This document shows positions 8,348 to 16,887 of a DNA stretch of 35,234 nucleotides, piece by piece. Numbering within the stretch: position 1 is the stretch's first letter; every line of letters starts with the position of its first letter. The position numbers were made by a program, and so were the translations under genes. The DNA comes from an uncultured Bacteroidaceae bacterium (GTDB lineage Bacteria > Bacteroidota > Bacteroidia > Bacteroidales > Bacteroidaceae), in contig CAJONZ010000067.1 in assembly GCA_905236065.1 (NCBI GenBank), forward strand, positions 1 through 35,234. Reading direction: 5' to 3'. Below the pieces are notes generated by a model. The model was given only the letters and a program-made list of their open reading frames with translations, was not told the DNA's origin and ran no database searches.

Positions 8348-10042
8348 ATGAGGATAAACAAGACGAAATATTCGACGGGCACGATTGTCCGGTGGCTGTG
8401 GAGCCATCACAAGGGTTGCCGTGTGCAGGCGGTGATGAACGCGCTGATCGGTCTGGCGCTGGTGGGCTTCGGCCTGCTGGCGGTCGATACCGTGAGGCGG
8501 GTGACGGATATTGCCACGGGTGCCCGTGAAGGCAGCATCGGGTGGATGGCGGCCCTGTTGGGCACAGTCTTCCTCATCGAAATGTTGCTGCACATCCTTT
8601 CCACCTGGATTGCGGCGGTGCTGGGTGTCAGGACGCAGAACCTGATGCAGCAGGCTTTCTTCAAGCGGTTGCTGAAAGGGCAGTGGAGTGGGGTAGAGAA
8701 GTACCACAGCGGCGATGTGCTGAACCGCCTGTTCTCCGACGTGGGCGACATTGTGGGTCTGATGACCGAGGTGATTCCCTCCACGTTGATTGTGGTGGTG
8801 CAGTTCGTGGCCTCGTTCGTCTATCTCTATGTGATGGACTCGACGCTGGCCCTGATTCTGGTGGCGGTCTCCCCGGTTTTCATTGTCTTGTCGCGGGTCT
8901 ATTTCACGAGGATGCGCCGCATCGTGCGGCATGTGAAGGACTCCAATTCGGCCATTCAGTCCATCATTCAGGAAAGCGTTCAGCACAAGATGGTCATCAA
9001 GACGTTGGAGCGCACGGAGACGATGGTCGATAGGCTGGAGAGGCGGCAGGGCCTGTTGCGTAAGCAAATCAAGACACGTGCCCGGTTCAGCATCTTGTCG
9101 AAGTCGTTCGTGAACATCGGTTTTGCGGGTGCCTACCTGATAGCCCTGATGTGGGGACTGTTCCAGTTGCAGGACGGACTCATCACGGTGGGCGTATTGA
9201 TAGCCTTCACCCAGTTGGTCAACCGCATCCAGCGTCCCTTGCTCGACATGGCGCGGCTGTTGCCCATGTTTGTCAGTTCCTTCACCAGTGCCGAGCGTCT
9301 GATGGAGTTGGAAGAACTGCCGATGGAGCAGGAGGAGGAGCCTTTGGCCTTGCCCGGAGCGGTGGGCTTGCGGTTCGAGCATGTCGATTTCAGCTATAAG
9401 CCGCAGGCGGGCCGCAGCGGGCGCACCGTGATTCACGATTTCAGCCACGATTTCCGTCCCGGCTCGTTTACGGCCATCCTGGGTGAGACGGGTGCGGGAA
9501 AAACCACGCTCATCCGCATGATATTGGCTCTGATAGAGCCTACGGCTGGAAAAGCCACGATTTACAATACCCCGGTGGCATCCTCGGGAGAGGTAGCTGG
9601 GGAGTACAGACTCTCGCCTGCGGTGCGCAACAATTTCTCGTACATTCCACAGGGGAACACGCTCTTCTCTGGCAGCATCCGTGAAAACCTGCTGTTGGGA
9701 AACCCGCTGGTCACGGAGGAGCAGATGCAGGAAGCCCTGCGTTTGTCGAAGGCCGATTTCGTCTTCAACTTGCCACAAGGGCTGGAAACGAAATGCAGCG
9801 AGCAGGGTGGTGGCCTTTCGGAGGGGCAGGCCCAGCGCATTGCTATTGCCCGGGCCCTGTTGCGTCCCTGCAAGGTGCTGTTGCTCGACGAGGCTACCTC
9901 TGCGCTCGACATGCAGACGGAGCAGGAGCTGTTGCAGAATCTGAAGGCCCGCTTTGCCGACAGTACCATCATTTTCGTGACGCACCGTCTGGCTGTCACC
10001 GATTTTACGACCGATACCATCACCTTGACACGTAATGCATGA
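8348..10042 (+). CDS. ABC exporter, fused membrane and ATPase domains
   Basis: A 564-residue half-transporter. The six-helix exporter membrane domain occupies about residues 20-320 and the nucleotide-binding domain about 340-564. In the latter, Walker A is GETGAGKTT (about 378), the signature is LSEGQAQR (about 489, with E in place of the usual second G of LSGGQ), Walker B is LLLLDEATSALD (about 510) and the H-loop is FVTHR. It should dimerise in the inner membrane to export a lipid, peptide or drug; the substrate is unknown. I start at the ATG at 8348 (MRINKTKYSTGT). An earlier open start at 8270 would translate the intergenic repeat and looks spurious. The next gene begins 17 nt downstream on the same strand. 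Confidence 0.9.
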   Translation: MRINKTKYSTGTIVRWLWSHHKGCRVQAVMNALIGLALVGFGLLAVDTVRRVTDIATGAREGSIGWMAALLGTVFLIEMLLHILSTWIAAVLGVRTQNLMQQAFFKRLLKGQWSGVEKYHSGDVLNRLFSDVGDIVGLMTEVIPSTLIVVVQFVASFVYLYVMDSTLALILVAVSPVFIVLSRVYFTRMRRIVRHVKDSNSAIQSIIQESVQHKMVIKTLERTETMVDRLERRQGLLRKQIKTRARFSILSKSFVNIGFAGAYLIALMWGLFQLQDGLITVGVLIAFTQLVNRIQRPLLDMARLLPMFVSSFTSAERLMELEELPMEQEEEPLALPGAVGLRFEHVDFSYKPQAGRSGRTVIHDFSHDFRPGSFTAILGETGAGKTTLIRMILALIEPTAGKATIYNTPVASSGEVAGEYRLSPAVRNNFSYIPQGNTLFSGSIRENLLLGNPLVTEEQMQEALRLSKADFVFNLPQGLETKCSEQGGGLSEGQAQRIAIARALLRPCKVLLLDEATSALDMQTEQELLQNLKARFADSTIIFVTHRLAVTDFTTDTITLTRNA

Positions 10043-10059
10043 CCCCTTACTCCTAACCC

Positions 10060-12153
10060 ATGACAAAAGCCGACATAGATTTTTTCATTGACAAGTACGA
10101 GAAAGAGTTCCGTACTCTGAACGAGCTGCGCTGGTTTTTTATTTTTCTGGTTGTAGCTGTGACCGTTTTATGTTTTTATTTCTTTGTCTGGCTTACTTCA
10201 AATCATCATATAAAAGCGGAATTTGAACTTTATCTTTTCTGTATTTTCGTCTTTATTATAGCATGGAAATTCTTAGGGGTTATTCTATCTCGGAAATACA
10301 AGAAGGATATATTGAGAAATATCAGTTCTTTTTATAATTTTCCGCTTGATTATCAGATTGATAAAGGCTTGGATGCGAGTGTGTTTGAGAGAGCGGGCAT
10401 CGTGCCGGGAAAGGTGAAGGACTTGAAGTATAGGCGTGAGGATATGTTTTTTGGTAACACCAAAGGGGTGACCTATGCTTTGAGCGAATTTGCTTTTACG
10501 AAAGAGGAAGGGTCTGGAAAGCATAAAAAGACAACTACGCTGCTTGAAGGCACAGCCATGTTGTTTGAACTACCTGTGAGAATCCCTGAACCTGTCAAAA
10601 TAGGAACGAGGCGAACGAGGCTTTGGGAAAATGATGTCATATTGAGCGAAAGGGAATCTTTCTTTTCTGCAGATTTCTGGAATCTGTTCTCTGTGACTAA
10701 ATCCAAAGACATACATCGTTATTTGTTTACTCCTGATTTGCAAAGGCTGTTTGTTGAGTGTGCGAACAATTTGCGAGAATTATGCGATGAGCATGATGTC
10801 ACATTTATCTTCAAGGATAATTTCCTGCTGATGTATGTGGGAACGACCCGTAACCGCTTTGAGATGAAGTTACTGAGCAAGGGTGCCCAAGCCATGGCAC
10901 GTGCTGACCTTCTGTTCCTTTTTTCTTGTTTCTTGTTGGCGAAAAACGTAGATGTTATTTTGAAAGCCTGTGAGCAGGTGCGGGATATAAAAGTTTTGGA
11001 CGCATTGGCTTCTCGGTCGGTTTCTGCCGGACAACCGATATTGGAAGAGGAGGAGGAAGCTGACGAAGAGGATGTGGATGAGCCGATAGAAGATGAATTG
11101 ATAGAGGATGAGCCGATAGAAGAGGGACTGATAGAGGATGAGGCTGTGCAAATAGGGGATATGGAGGAGCAGGCGGAAGAGCCCCTGTTCTCGCCTGCCG
11201 ACGATTCTGCAGCCATTCATTTTATGATGAATGTAGGTGGTTTGGTTTGTGCGGGAATCGTGCTATTCTTCTGCTATCGCACATTCTGGCAGGGTATTTG
11301 TCACTATCTGGATTTTCTGGTTTATTTGTTGGCGATTCTCATTTCGGTTGCTTTGATGGTTCGTTGTTTCCTGTTGCCACAGGAAGTACGTCCTATGCGG
11401 CTCAATGTGCTTTTGGGATTTACATTGATTCTCTCCGCTGTCTTGATGTGGGTACATCCGATTTCGAGAATTGGCGACCCGCGTCTGTCTGTTCTGCGAA
11501 ACGGTGCTTGGGGCGTGTTTGAAAAGGCGGACAATCCCAACGAAGTAACCGTCGTTCTCTACAATAGGTGGGCTGCCGGACAAACGCCCCGTCTGTTCAT
11601 AGGTGATGTCCCCAAGGGCGGAAGATTTTATCGGGAATTGGAAAGAATGGCAAGCACGAACAATTTTAATAAAATAAGTTGGCGCAATTTACGGGGAGAT
11701 TTGTATGGCTATGGACAAATTGATTATGATGGGAACGGATATCACTCTCAGCATATTGTTTATATAGGAAATGTGGAACGAGGCATTCCTATGGGCTATG
11801 GATTGATGTTTTTGGAGCGAGGAACACAAGTGGAGGGAATGTGGCAAAGGTTCTCCTATTGCGACGATTGTACCTATCGCGCTGAACAATATACGGTTTA
11901 TGGCGATTATGACTTCTATAGCAGAAACGACCGGCCCTGTATGGTGGTGAATTCTAACGGTGCCCAATTTCTGGGCTTCTGGGATTGCCATCGTTTCAAG
12001 GGGTTGCCAGACGGTGTAAATATGTCGGAGGATTGGTGGAAAGAATACAAGGCAAAAATTGACAGAAACATCCAAAAGAACCGTCCGAGGCTGAATCAGT
12101 TTCGCAAGGAGCGGAAGCAGATTTACGAGAAGTATAAGAAGTTTCTGAATTAG
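10060..12153 (+). CDS. DUF3137-like membrane protein with acidic repeat
   Basis: This 697-residue protein has two N-terminal membrane helices (about 23-43 and 56-77). A soluble part follows that resembles DUF3137 (YRREDMFFGNTKGVTYALSEF, about 125-290), then an acidic low-complexity stretch (about 327-375, repeats of PIEDELIEDE), three more helices (about 388-466) and a C-terminal domain of about 230 residues. That domain contains GYGQIDYDGNGY and a MORN-like GIPMGYGLMF. The DUF3137 assignment is recognition from memory and moderate; the C-terminal domain is not recognised. Much of the gene is more AT-rich than its neighbours and has a different codon feel, which may mean a different origin. 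It sits 17 nt after the ABC exporter and 19 nt before the next membrane protein, so an operon is plausible. Confidence 0.6.
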   Translation: MTKADIDFFIDKYEKEFRTLNELRWFFIFLVVAVTVLCFYFFVWLTSNHHIKAEFELYLFCIFVFIIAWKFLGVILSRKYKKDILRNISSFYNFPLDYQIDKGLDASVFERAGIVPGKVKDLKYRREDMFFGNTKGVTYALSEFAFTKEEGSGKHKKTTTLLEGTAMLFELPVRIPEPVKIGTRRTRLWENDVILSERESFFSADFWNLFSVTKSKDIHRYLFTPDLQRLFVECANNLRELCDEHDVTFIFKDNFLLMYVGTTRNRFEMKLLSKGAQAMARADLLFLFSCFLLAKNVDVILKACEQVRDIKVLDALASRSVSAGQPILEEEEEADEEDVDEPIEDELIEDEPIEEGLIEDEAVQIGDMEEQAEEPLFSPADDSAAIHFMMNVGGLVCAGIVLFFCYRTFWQGICHYLDFLVYLLAILISVALMVRCFLLPQEVRPMRLNVLLGFTLILSAVLMWVHPISRIGDPRLSVLRNGAWGVFEKADNPNEVTVVLYNRWAAGQTPRLFIGDVPKGGRFYRELERMASTNNFNKISWRNLRGDLYGYGQIDYDGNGYHSQHIVYIGNVERGIPMGYGLMFLERGTQVEGMWQRFSYCDDCTYRAEQYTVYGDYDFYSRNDRPCMVVNSNGAQFLGFWDCHRFKGLPDGVNMSEDWWKEYKAKIDRNIQKNRPRLNQFRKERKQIYEKYKKFLN
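11080..11139 (+). repeat. 30-bp in-frame tandem repeat encoding acidic decapeptide
   Basis: Two near-identical 30-bp units (11080-11109 and 11110-11139) start GAGCCGATAGAAGA and encode EPIEDELIED and EPIEEGLIED. They form the core of the acidic linker, and because they keep the frame the linker can expand or contract. Confidence 0.75.
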
Positions 12154-12172
12154 AAAGATAATAGTAGTACGC

Positions 12173-13216
12173 ATGTCACAAGGCAGAATTAACAACCTGT
12201 TTTTCGCCATTGGCGTCGTGGCTGTGGTGGTGATGCTGTTCAGTTTTGAGGTGAGTTTCTCAGAGCTGTGGGGCTATATCTGTAGGGCGGGCTATTGGCT
12301 GGTGGCCATTTTGGCCCTGTGGGGCGTGCTCTACCTGATGAATGCTTGGGCATGGCAGGTGATTATCCGTGGCAGCGGAGATTGCCCCGTGGGGTATGGC
12401 TACCTGCTGAAGCTGACGGTGACAGGTTTTGCACTGAACTACACGACACCCATTGGCCTGCTGGGTGGGGAACCCTATAAAATCTTGGAGATGACGAAGC
12501 ACATCGGTGTGCAACGTGCCACGTCGTCGGTGGTGCTCTTTGCCATGATGCACGTGTTCTCCCATTTCTGGTTTTGGACTACAAGCATTCTGCTCTATCT
12601 GTTGCTTGCCTTCTTAGGATATTTGCCACTGAATGTGGGCATGGGCATTGTGCTGGGACTAATGGCGGTGTTCTGTGGTGTGGGCATCTACCTCTTCATC
12701 AAAGGTTACAAAAACGGCATGGTGGTGAAGCTGATAGCCTTTTTGGGTCGAATCCCCGGACTGCGTGGCTGGGGACGGCGTTTAGCCGAGGCACACCATG
12801 AGGACCTTGTGAAGATTGACCGGCAAATTGCCGAATTGCACCGACAGGAGAGCCGCACCTTCTATAAAAGCCTGTTGATAGAATATGTGGGCCGCGTGTG
12901 CCAGAGCTTTGAGATTCTGTTCATGCTCATACTTTTTGGCATAGACGAGGGTCGCCAGTTCTCTGACCACGTCCTGGCCTTCCTTTACTCCTTCCTGATA
13001 CTCAGCTTTACCTCCTTGTTTGCCAACATTCTGGGCTTTCTGCCCCTTCAGTTGGGCGGACGGGAAGGGGGCTTTGCCCTCTCCGTCAGTCAGCTCGGCA
13101 TGACGGGCGGTGCGGGGATGTTTATTTCCATCCTCTGCCGTGTGCGGGAAATCTTTTGGGCTGTGATAGGACTGGGACTGATGAAAATAGAATCAAAGAA
13201 TAAAAAAAATAAATAG
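12173..13216 (+). CDS. LPG synthase TM / UPF0104 family membrane protein
   Basis: A 347-residue protein with about eight membrane helices matching the lysylphosphatidylglycerol synthase transmembrane family (also called UPF0104/AglD-like). Supporting features are the early NAWAWQVIIRG, the GLLGGEPYKILEM segment near residue 97, and the glycine-rich GFLPLQLGGREGG near residue 290. Family members without the soluble synthase domain are usually of unknown function or lipid-flippase-like. Only the membrane part is present here. It starts 19 nt after the DUF3137-like gene and ends 4 nt before the next gene, which suggests co-translation. Confidence 0.8.
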   Translation: MSQGRINNLFFAIGVVAVVVMLFSFEVSFSELWGYICRAGYWLVAILALWGVLYLMNAWAWQVIIRGSGDCPVGYGYLLKLTVTGFALNYTTPIGLLGGEPYKILEMTKHIGVQRATSSVVLFAMMHVFSHFWFWTTSILLYLLLAFLGYLPLNVGMGIVLGLMAVFCGVGIYLFIKGYKNGMVVKLIAFLGRIPGLRGWGRRLAEAHHEDLVKIDRQIAELHRQESRTFYKSLLIEYVGRVCQSFEILFMLILFGIDEGRQFSDHVLAFLYSFLILSFTSLFANILGFLPLQLGGREGGFALSVSQLGMTGGAGMFISILCRVREIFWAVIGLGLMKIESKNKKNK

Positions 13217-13219
13217 AAA

Positions 13220-16198
13220 ATGACAACCAACCTGCAACTGCGAGACACCAGTTTTGTTGACCTGATGCAACGACGCATTTTCAACGTGTTGATTATTGCG
13301 AATCCCTACGATGCCTTCATGCTGGAGGACGACGGGCGTGTCGATGAGAAGATTTTTGATGAATATGCCAAGCTGGGGTTGCGCTACCCACCGCGCTTCT
13401 TCCGGGCTTCGAGGCAGGAAGACGTGAAAAGCCTCATGGGGCAGTACGACTTCAACCTCATCATCTGTATGCCGGGCACTGACAACAACGATGTCTTCGA
13501 CATTGCCCGCGACGTGAAGACTCAGCTGCCGAACATCCCCATCGTGGTGCTGACTCCTTTCAGCCACGGCATTACGAAACGAATGCAGAACGAGGACCTG
13601 AGCGCGTTTGAGTATGTGTTCTGCTGGTTAGGCAACACGGACTTGTTGCTCTCCATTATCAAACTGATGGAGGACAAGATGAATCTCGACCACGACCTGA
13701 AGGCGGGCGTGCAGATGATTCTCCTGGTGGAGGACAGCATTCGGTTCTACTCTTCCATCCTGACTTATCTCTATAAGTTCGTCCTACAGCAGAGTCTGGA
13801 GTTTGCCACCGAGGCGCTGAACTCTCAGCTGGAGATGCTGCGTATGCGTGGCCGTCCCAAGATTGTGCTGGCTCGCAGCTATGAGGAGGCGTGGTTGCTC
13901 TATAGCCGATACAGCGACAATGTGCTGGGTGTTATTAGCGACTGCCGCTTCCCCTTGATGGATGGCAGCAAGGAGAAGGATGAACTGGCCGGCTACAAAC
14001 TCTTACAGGCCATCCGCAACGTGGATCAGTATGTGCCGCTCGTGCTCAACAGCAACGAGACGAACCGCAAGGAGTATGCCGACAAGTGTCGGGCCGCCTT
14101 CATCGATAAAAATTCCAAGAAGATTGACCACGACCTGAAAAAGGTGCTGACAAAGCATTTCGGCTTTGGCGACTTCGTGTTCCGCGACCCGGGGTCGATG
14201 CGTGAGGTCATTCGTGTACACAACCTGCGTGAGTTGCACGAGAACATCTTCAAGATTCCAGCCGAATCCCTTCAGTACCACCTGATGCGCAACAACGTCA
14301 GCCGCTGGCTCAGTAGTCGTGCACTCTTCCCCATTTCGGAGTTCCTGAAGAAAATTACTTGGGACAAACTGAGCGACGTCGATAGGCACCGCCAGTACAT
14401 CTTCGATGCCATCGTCACCTATCGCCGCATGAAAAACCAGGGTGTGGTGGCCATCTTCCACCGTGACCGCTACGATGCCTACAGCCAGTTCGCCCGCATA
14501 GGCGAGGGTTCGCTGGGCGGCAAGGGACGCGGTCTGGCCTTTCTGGACAACATCATCAAGCGGCGCACTGACCTGAACGACTATCCCAACGCCCATGTGA
14601 TGATTCCGAAGACGGTGGTGCTCTGTACCGACATCTTCGACCAGTTCATGGAGAACAACAGCCTCTACGAGGTGGCTTTGTCTGACATTCCCGACGAGGA
14701 GATTCTGCAATATTTCCTCCATGCGCACCTGCCGGAGCATCTGGCTGACGACCTCCTATCCTTCTTTGATGTGGTTCATGCGCCACTGGCCATCCGTTCC
14801 TCGTCGTTGCTTGAAGACAGTCACTACCAGCCCTTCGCAGGTATCTATTCCACTTACATGATTCCCTTCGTGGAGGACAAGTATGTGCGGCTTGAAATGC
14901 TTTCCAACGCCATCAAGAGCGTCTATGCTTCTGTCTTCTACCGGGCCTCAAAGGATTACATGGTCGCCACGTCGAACGTGATTGACCAGGAGAAAATGGC
15001 CATCATCCTTCAGGAAGTGGTAGGGCAGGATTATCCCAGCGGCTTCTATCCCGCCATTTCGGGCGTGGCACGTAGCATCAACTACTATCCCATCGGTGAC
15101 GAACGGGCAGAGGAGGGCATCGTGCAACTGGCACTCGGCCTGGGCAAATACATTGTTGACGGCGGTCTCAGCCTGCGCGTCTGTCCGGCCCATTCCGACA
15201 AGGTTTTGCAGATGAGTGAGATGGAAATGGCTCTGCGCGAGACGCAGACGAAGTTTTATGCGCTGGCAAGACCCGCTCAGTCTGTCACGGGGCCAGGGAG
15301 AGACGCAGCTCTTCAGTTTCAGGTCGATGATGCCTTCAACCTGAAAACCGTCACCGTGCGCGATGCGGAGAACGACGGTTCGCTTCAGTGGATAGTCTCC
15401 ACCTTCGACCCCTACGACCAGTGCATCTACGACGGATTCTACGAAGGGAAGAACCGTAAAATCATCAGCTTCGCCGGTGTGCTTCAGCACAATGTCATTC
15501 CGTTGCCGGAAATCTTGCAGAAGGTGTTGCGCTACGGTCAGGAAGAGATGGGCCGTCCCGTTGAAATCGAGTTTGCCGTCGATTTGCACAAAGAGAAAAA
15601 GGGTGAGTTCTATCTCTTGCAGATTCGTCCAATGGTCGATAATACCATGCAGCTTGACGAGGACATCACGCTCATACCCGATGCCGACTGTCTCATTCGC
15701 AGCCACAACGCCATCGGGCACGGCATCATCACCGACGTGCAGGACATTGTCTATGTGAAGACCGAGAACTTCAGTGCCGCCTATACCCAACAGATTGCCG
15801 ACGAGGTGGAGCACATCAACCGTGGCTTCTTGCAGCGTGGCGATCACTATGTGTTGGTAGGGCCTGGGCGTTGGGGCAGTAGCGACCCTTGGCTGGGCGT
15901 TCCTGTCAAATGGCCGCATATCTCCGCTGCCAAGGTCATTGTCGAGGCTGGCATCCATAATTTCCACGTGGATCCCAGTCAGGGCACCCACTTCTTCCAG
16001 AACCTTACCAGCTTCGGTGTGGGCTACTTCACCATCAATGACTTCCTGGGTGACGGAATATACAACCAAGCGGTGCTCAACGCCATGCCCGCCGTGGAGG
16101 AAACAGCCCATGTGCGCCATGTGCGTTTTCCTCAGCCGCTTACCATCAAGATTGACGGCATGAAGAAAGAAGGTATTGTCACGGCCTCAGCCCAATGA
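13220..16198 (+). CDS. Receiver-domain / PEP-synthase-like ATP-grasp fusion
   Basis: A 992-residue cytoplasmic protein. Residues about 20-150 look like a degenerate receiver. Residues about 164-320 form a second receiver with the key residues kept: the acidic pair E171/D172 in LLVEDS, phospho-acceptor D241 in VISDCRFPLMDG, and K297 in FIDKNS. Residues about 425-810 match the nucleotide-binding N-terminal domain of PEP synthase/pyruvate phosphate dikinase (GEGSLGGKGRG, AIRSSSLLEDS, LLQIRPM). The phosphohistidine domain and PEP-binding barrel of those enzymes are absent. Instead, about 180 residues follow with the motif VGPGRWGSSDPWLGVPVKW. It is therefore probably not a classical PEP synthase; it may transfer phosphate to another target under receiver control. 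The start is 4 nt after the preceding stop. Confidence 0.8.
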   Translation: MTTNLQLRDTSFVDLMQRRIFNVLIIANPYDAFMLEDDGRVDEKIFDEYAKLGLRYPPRFFRASRQEDVKSLMGQYDFNLIICMPGTDNNDVFDIARDVKTQLPNIPIVVLTPFSHGITKRMQNEDLSAFEYVFCWLGNTDLLLSIIKLMEDKMNLDHDLKAGVQMILLVEDSIRFYSSILTYLYKFVLQQSLEFATEALNSQLEMLRMRGRPKIVLARSYEEAWLLYSRYSDNVLGVISDCRFPLMDGSKEKDELAGYKLLQAIRNVDQYVPLVLNSNETNRKEYADKCRAAFIDKNSKKIDHDLKKVLTKHFGFGDFVFRDPGSMREVIRVHNLRELHENIFKIPAESLQYHLMRNNVSRWLSSRALFPISEFLKKITWDKLSDVDRHRQYIFDAIVTYRRMKNQGVVAIFHRDRYDAYSQFARIGEGSLGGKGRGLAFLDNIIKRRTDLNDYPNAHVMIPKTVVLCTDIFDQFMENNSLYEVALSDIPDEEILQYFLHAHLPEHLADDLLSFFDVVHAPLAIRSSSLLEDSHYQPFAGIYSTYMIPFVEDKYVRLEMLSNAIKSVYASVFYRASKDYMVATSNVIDQEKMAIILQEVVGQDYPSGFYPAISGVARSINYYPIGDERAEEGIVQLALGLGKYIVDGGLSLRVCPAHSDKVLQMSEMEMALRETQTKFYALARPAQSVTGPGRDAALQFQVDDAFNLKTVTVRDAENDGSLQWIVSTFDPYDQCIYDGFYEGKNRKIISFAGVLQHNVIPLPEILQKVLRYGQEEMGRPVEIEFAVDLHKEKKGEFYLLQIRPMVDNTMQLDEDITLIPDADCLIRSHNAIGHGIITDVQDIVYVKTENFSAAYTQQIADEVEHINRGFLQRGDHYVLVGPGRWGSSDPWLGVPVKWPHISAAKVIVEAGIHNFHVDPSQGTHFFQNLTSFGVGYFTINDFLGDGIYNQAVLNAMPAVEETAHVRHVRFPQPLTIKIDGMKKEGIVTASAQ

Positions 16199-16233
16199 GC
16201 CTCTTCTGCGTCATTGCAAAAACGCTTCGAGGG

Positions 16234-16887
16234 TCATGCACGGAAAGCGCGTTGCAATGCCTGGAACGTGAGCGAAGTGAAGTCGGGAACGACCAAGTCG
16301 GACAAGGGAGCAACGGTGGTCGAGGGATTTGTTGTGGCCAGTCCCACGACGAATGCCTGTGATGCCCGCCCCGCTTTCAGGCCATTGATGCTGTCCTCAA
16401 AAACAACGCACTCCGTGGGCTGTACGCCGAACAGCTTTGCTGCCTTCAGGTAGCAGTCGGGAGCCGGTTTGCTGGCGTTGTAATCCTTCGACGTCAGGAT
16501 GCGGTCGAAATAGCCTTTCAGTTCGGGACGTGCCGCAAACACGCTGCTCATCTTGAGGTCGTTGCTGCTGGTCACGATAGCGGTCAGTACCCCCTCTGCT
16601 TTGAGGCTTTGGATGAAACGCTCAAATCCAGGGATGTACTCAAACTTCATCTGAAGCTCAAAGGCATCCAACTTTTTGGTAATCTCGGCCTGGCGGGCTG
16701 CATCGTCCCCGAACCAGCCCGCATAAATCTGTTCCAGCGTCTGTCCCTTGATGCGTTGTGCGAAATCTTTTACTTCGGGTTGATACAGTTTGCCCATTGC
16801 GCCCCAAAACAATGAGTACTGTGGTTCGCTGTCGAGTACTACGCCGTCCAAATCGAACAGGGCGGCCTTAAATGTGTCTGTTTTCAT
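16234..16887 (-). CDS. HAD-superfamily hydrolase, beta-phosphoglucomutase-like
   Basis: This 217-residue protein is a subfamily IA HAD phosphatase. Motif I is FDLDGVVLDSE with nucleophile D12 and D14. Motif II is the serine in AIVTSSNDL (about residue 105). Motif III is the lysine in ASKPAPDCYLKA, and motif IV is VVFEDSINGLKAG. The helical cap between motifs I and II is the size found in beta-phosphoglucomutase and small sugar-phosphate phosphatases. The substrate cannot be fixed. Its start overlaps the last 4 nt of the MATE gene (ATGA arrangement), so the two are translationally coupled. Confidence 0.9.
   Translation of the reverse strand: MKTDTFKAALFDLDGVVLDSEPQYSLFWGAMGKLYQPEVKDFAQRIKGQTLEQIYAGWFGDDAARQAEITKKLDAFELQMKFEYIPGFERFIQSLKAEGVLTAIVTSSNDLKMSSVFAARPELKGYFDRILTSKDYNASKPAPDCYLKAAKLFGVQPTECVVFEDSINGLKAGRASQAFVVGLATTNPSTTVAPLSDLVVPDFTSLTFQALQRAFRA

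Noticed and set aside
8156-10066. Long minus-strand open frame (636 codons) opposite the ABC exporter
   Set aside because: It is antisense to a gene with all ABC motifs, is rich in H, Q and R as expected for the complement of GC-rich coding sequence, and shows no domain. It reads through the ATGAA repeat as SSFFIFHSS-type peptide.
13220-16198. Simple annotation as phosphoenolpyruvate synthase (ppsA)
   Set aside because: The phosphohistidine motif and the C-terminal PEP-binding barrel are missing and receiver domains are present, so the classical reaction is unlikely.
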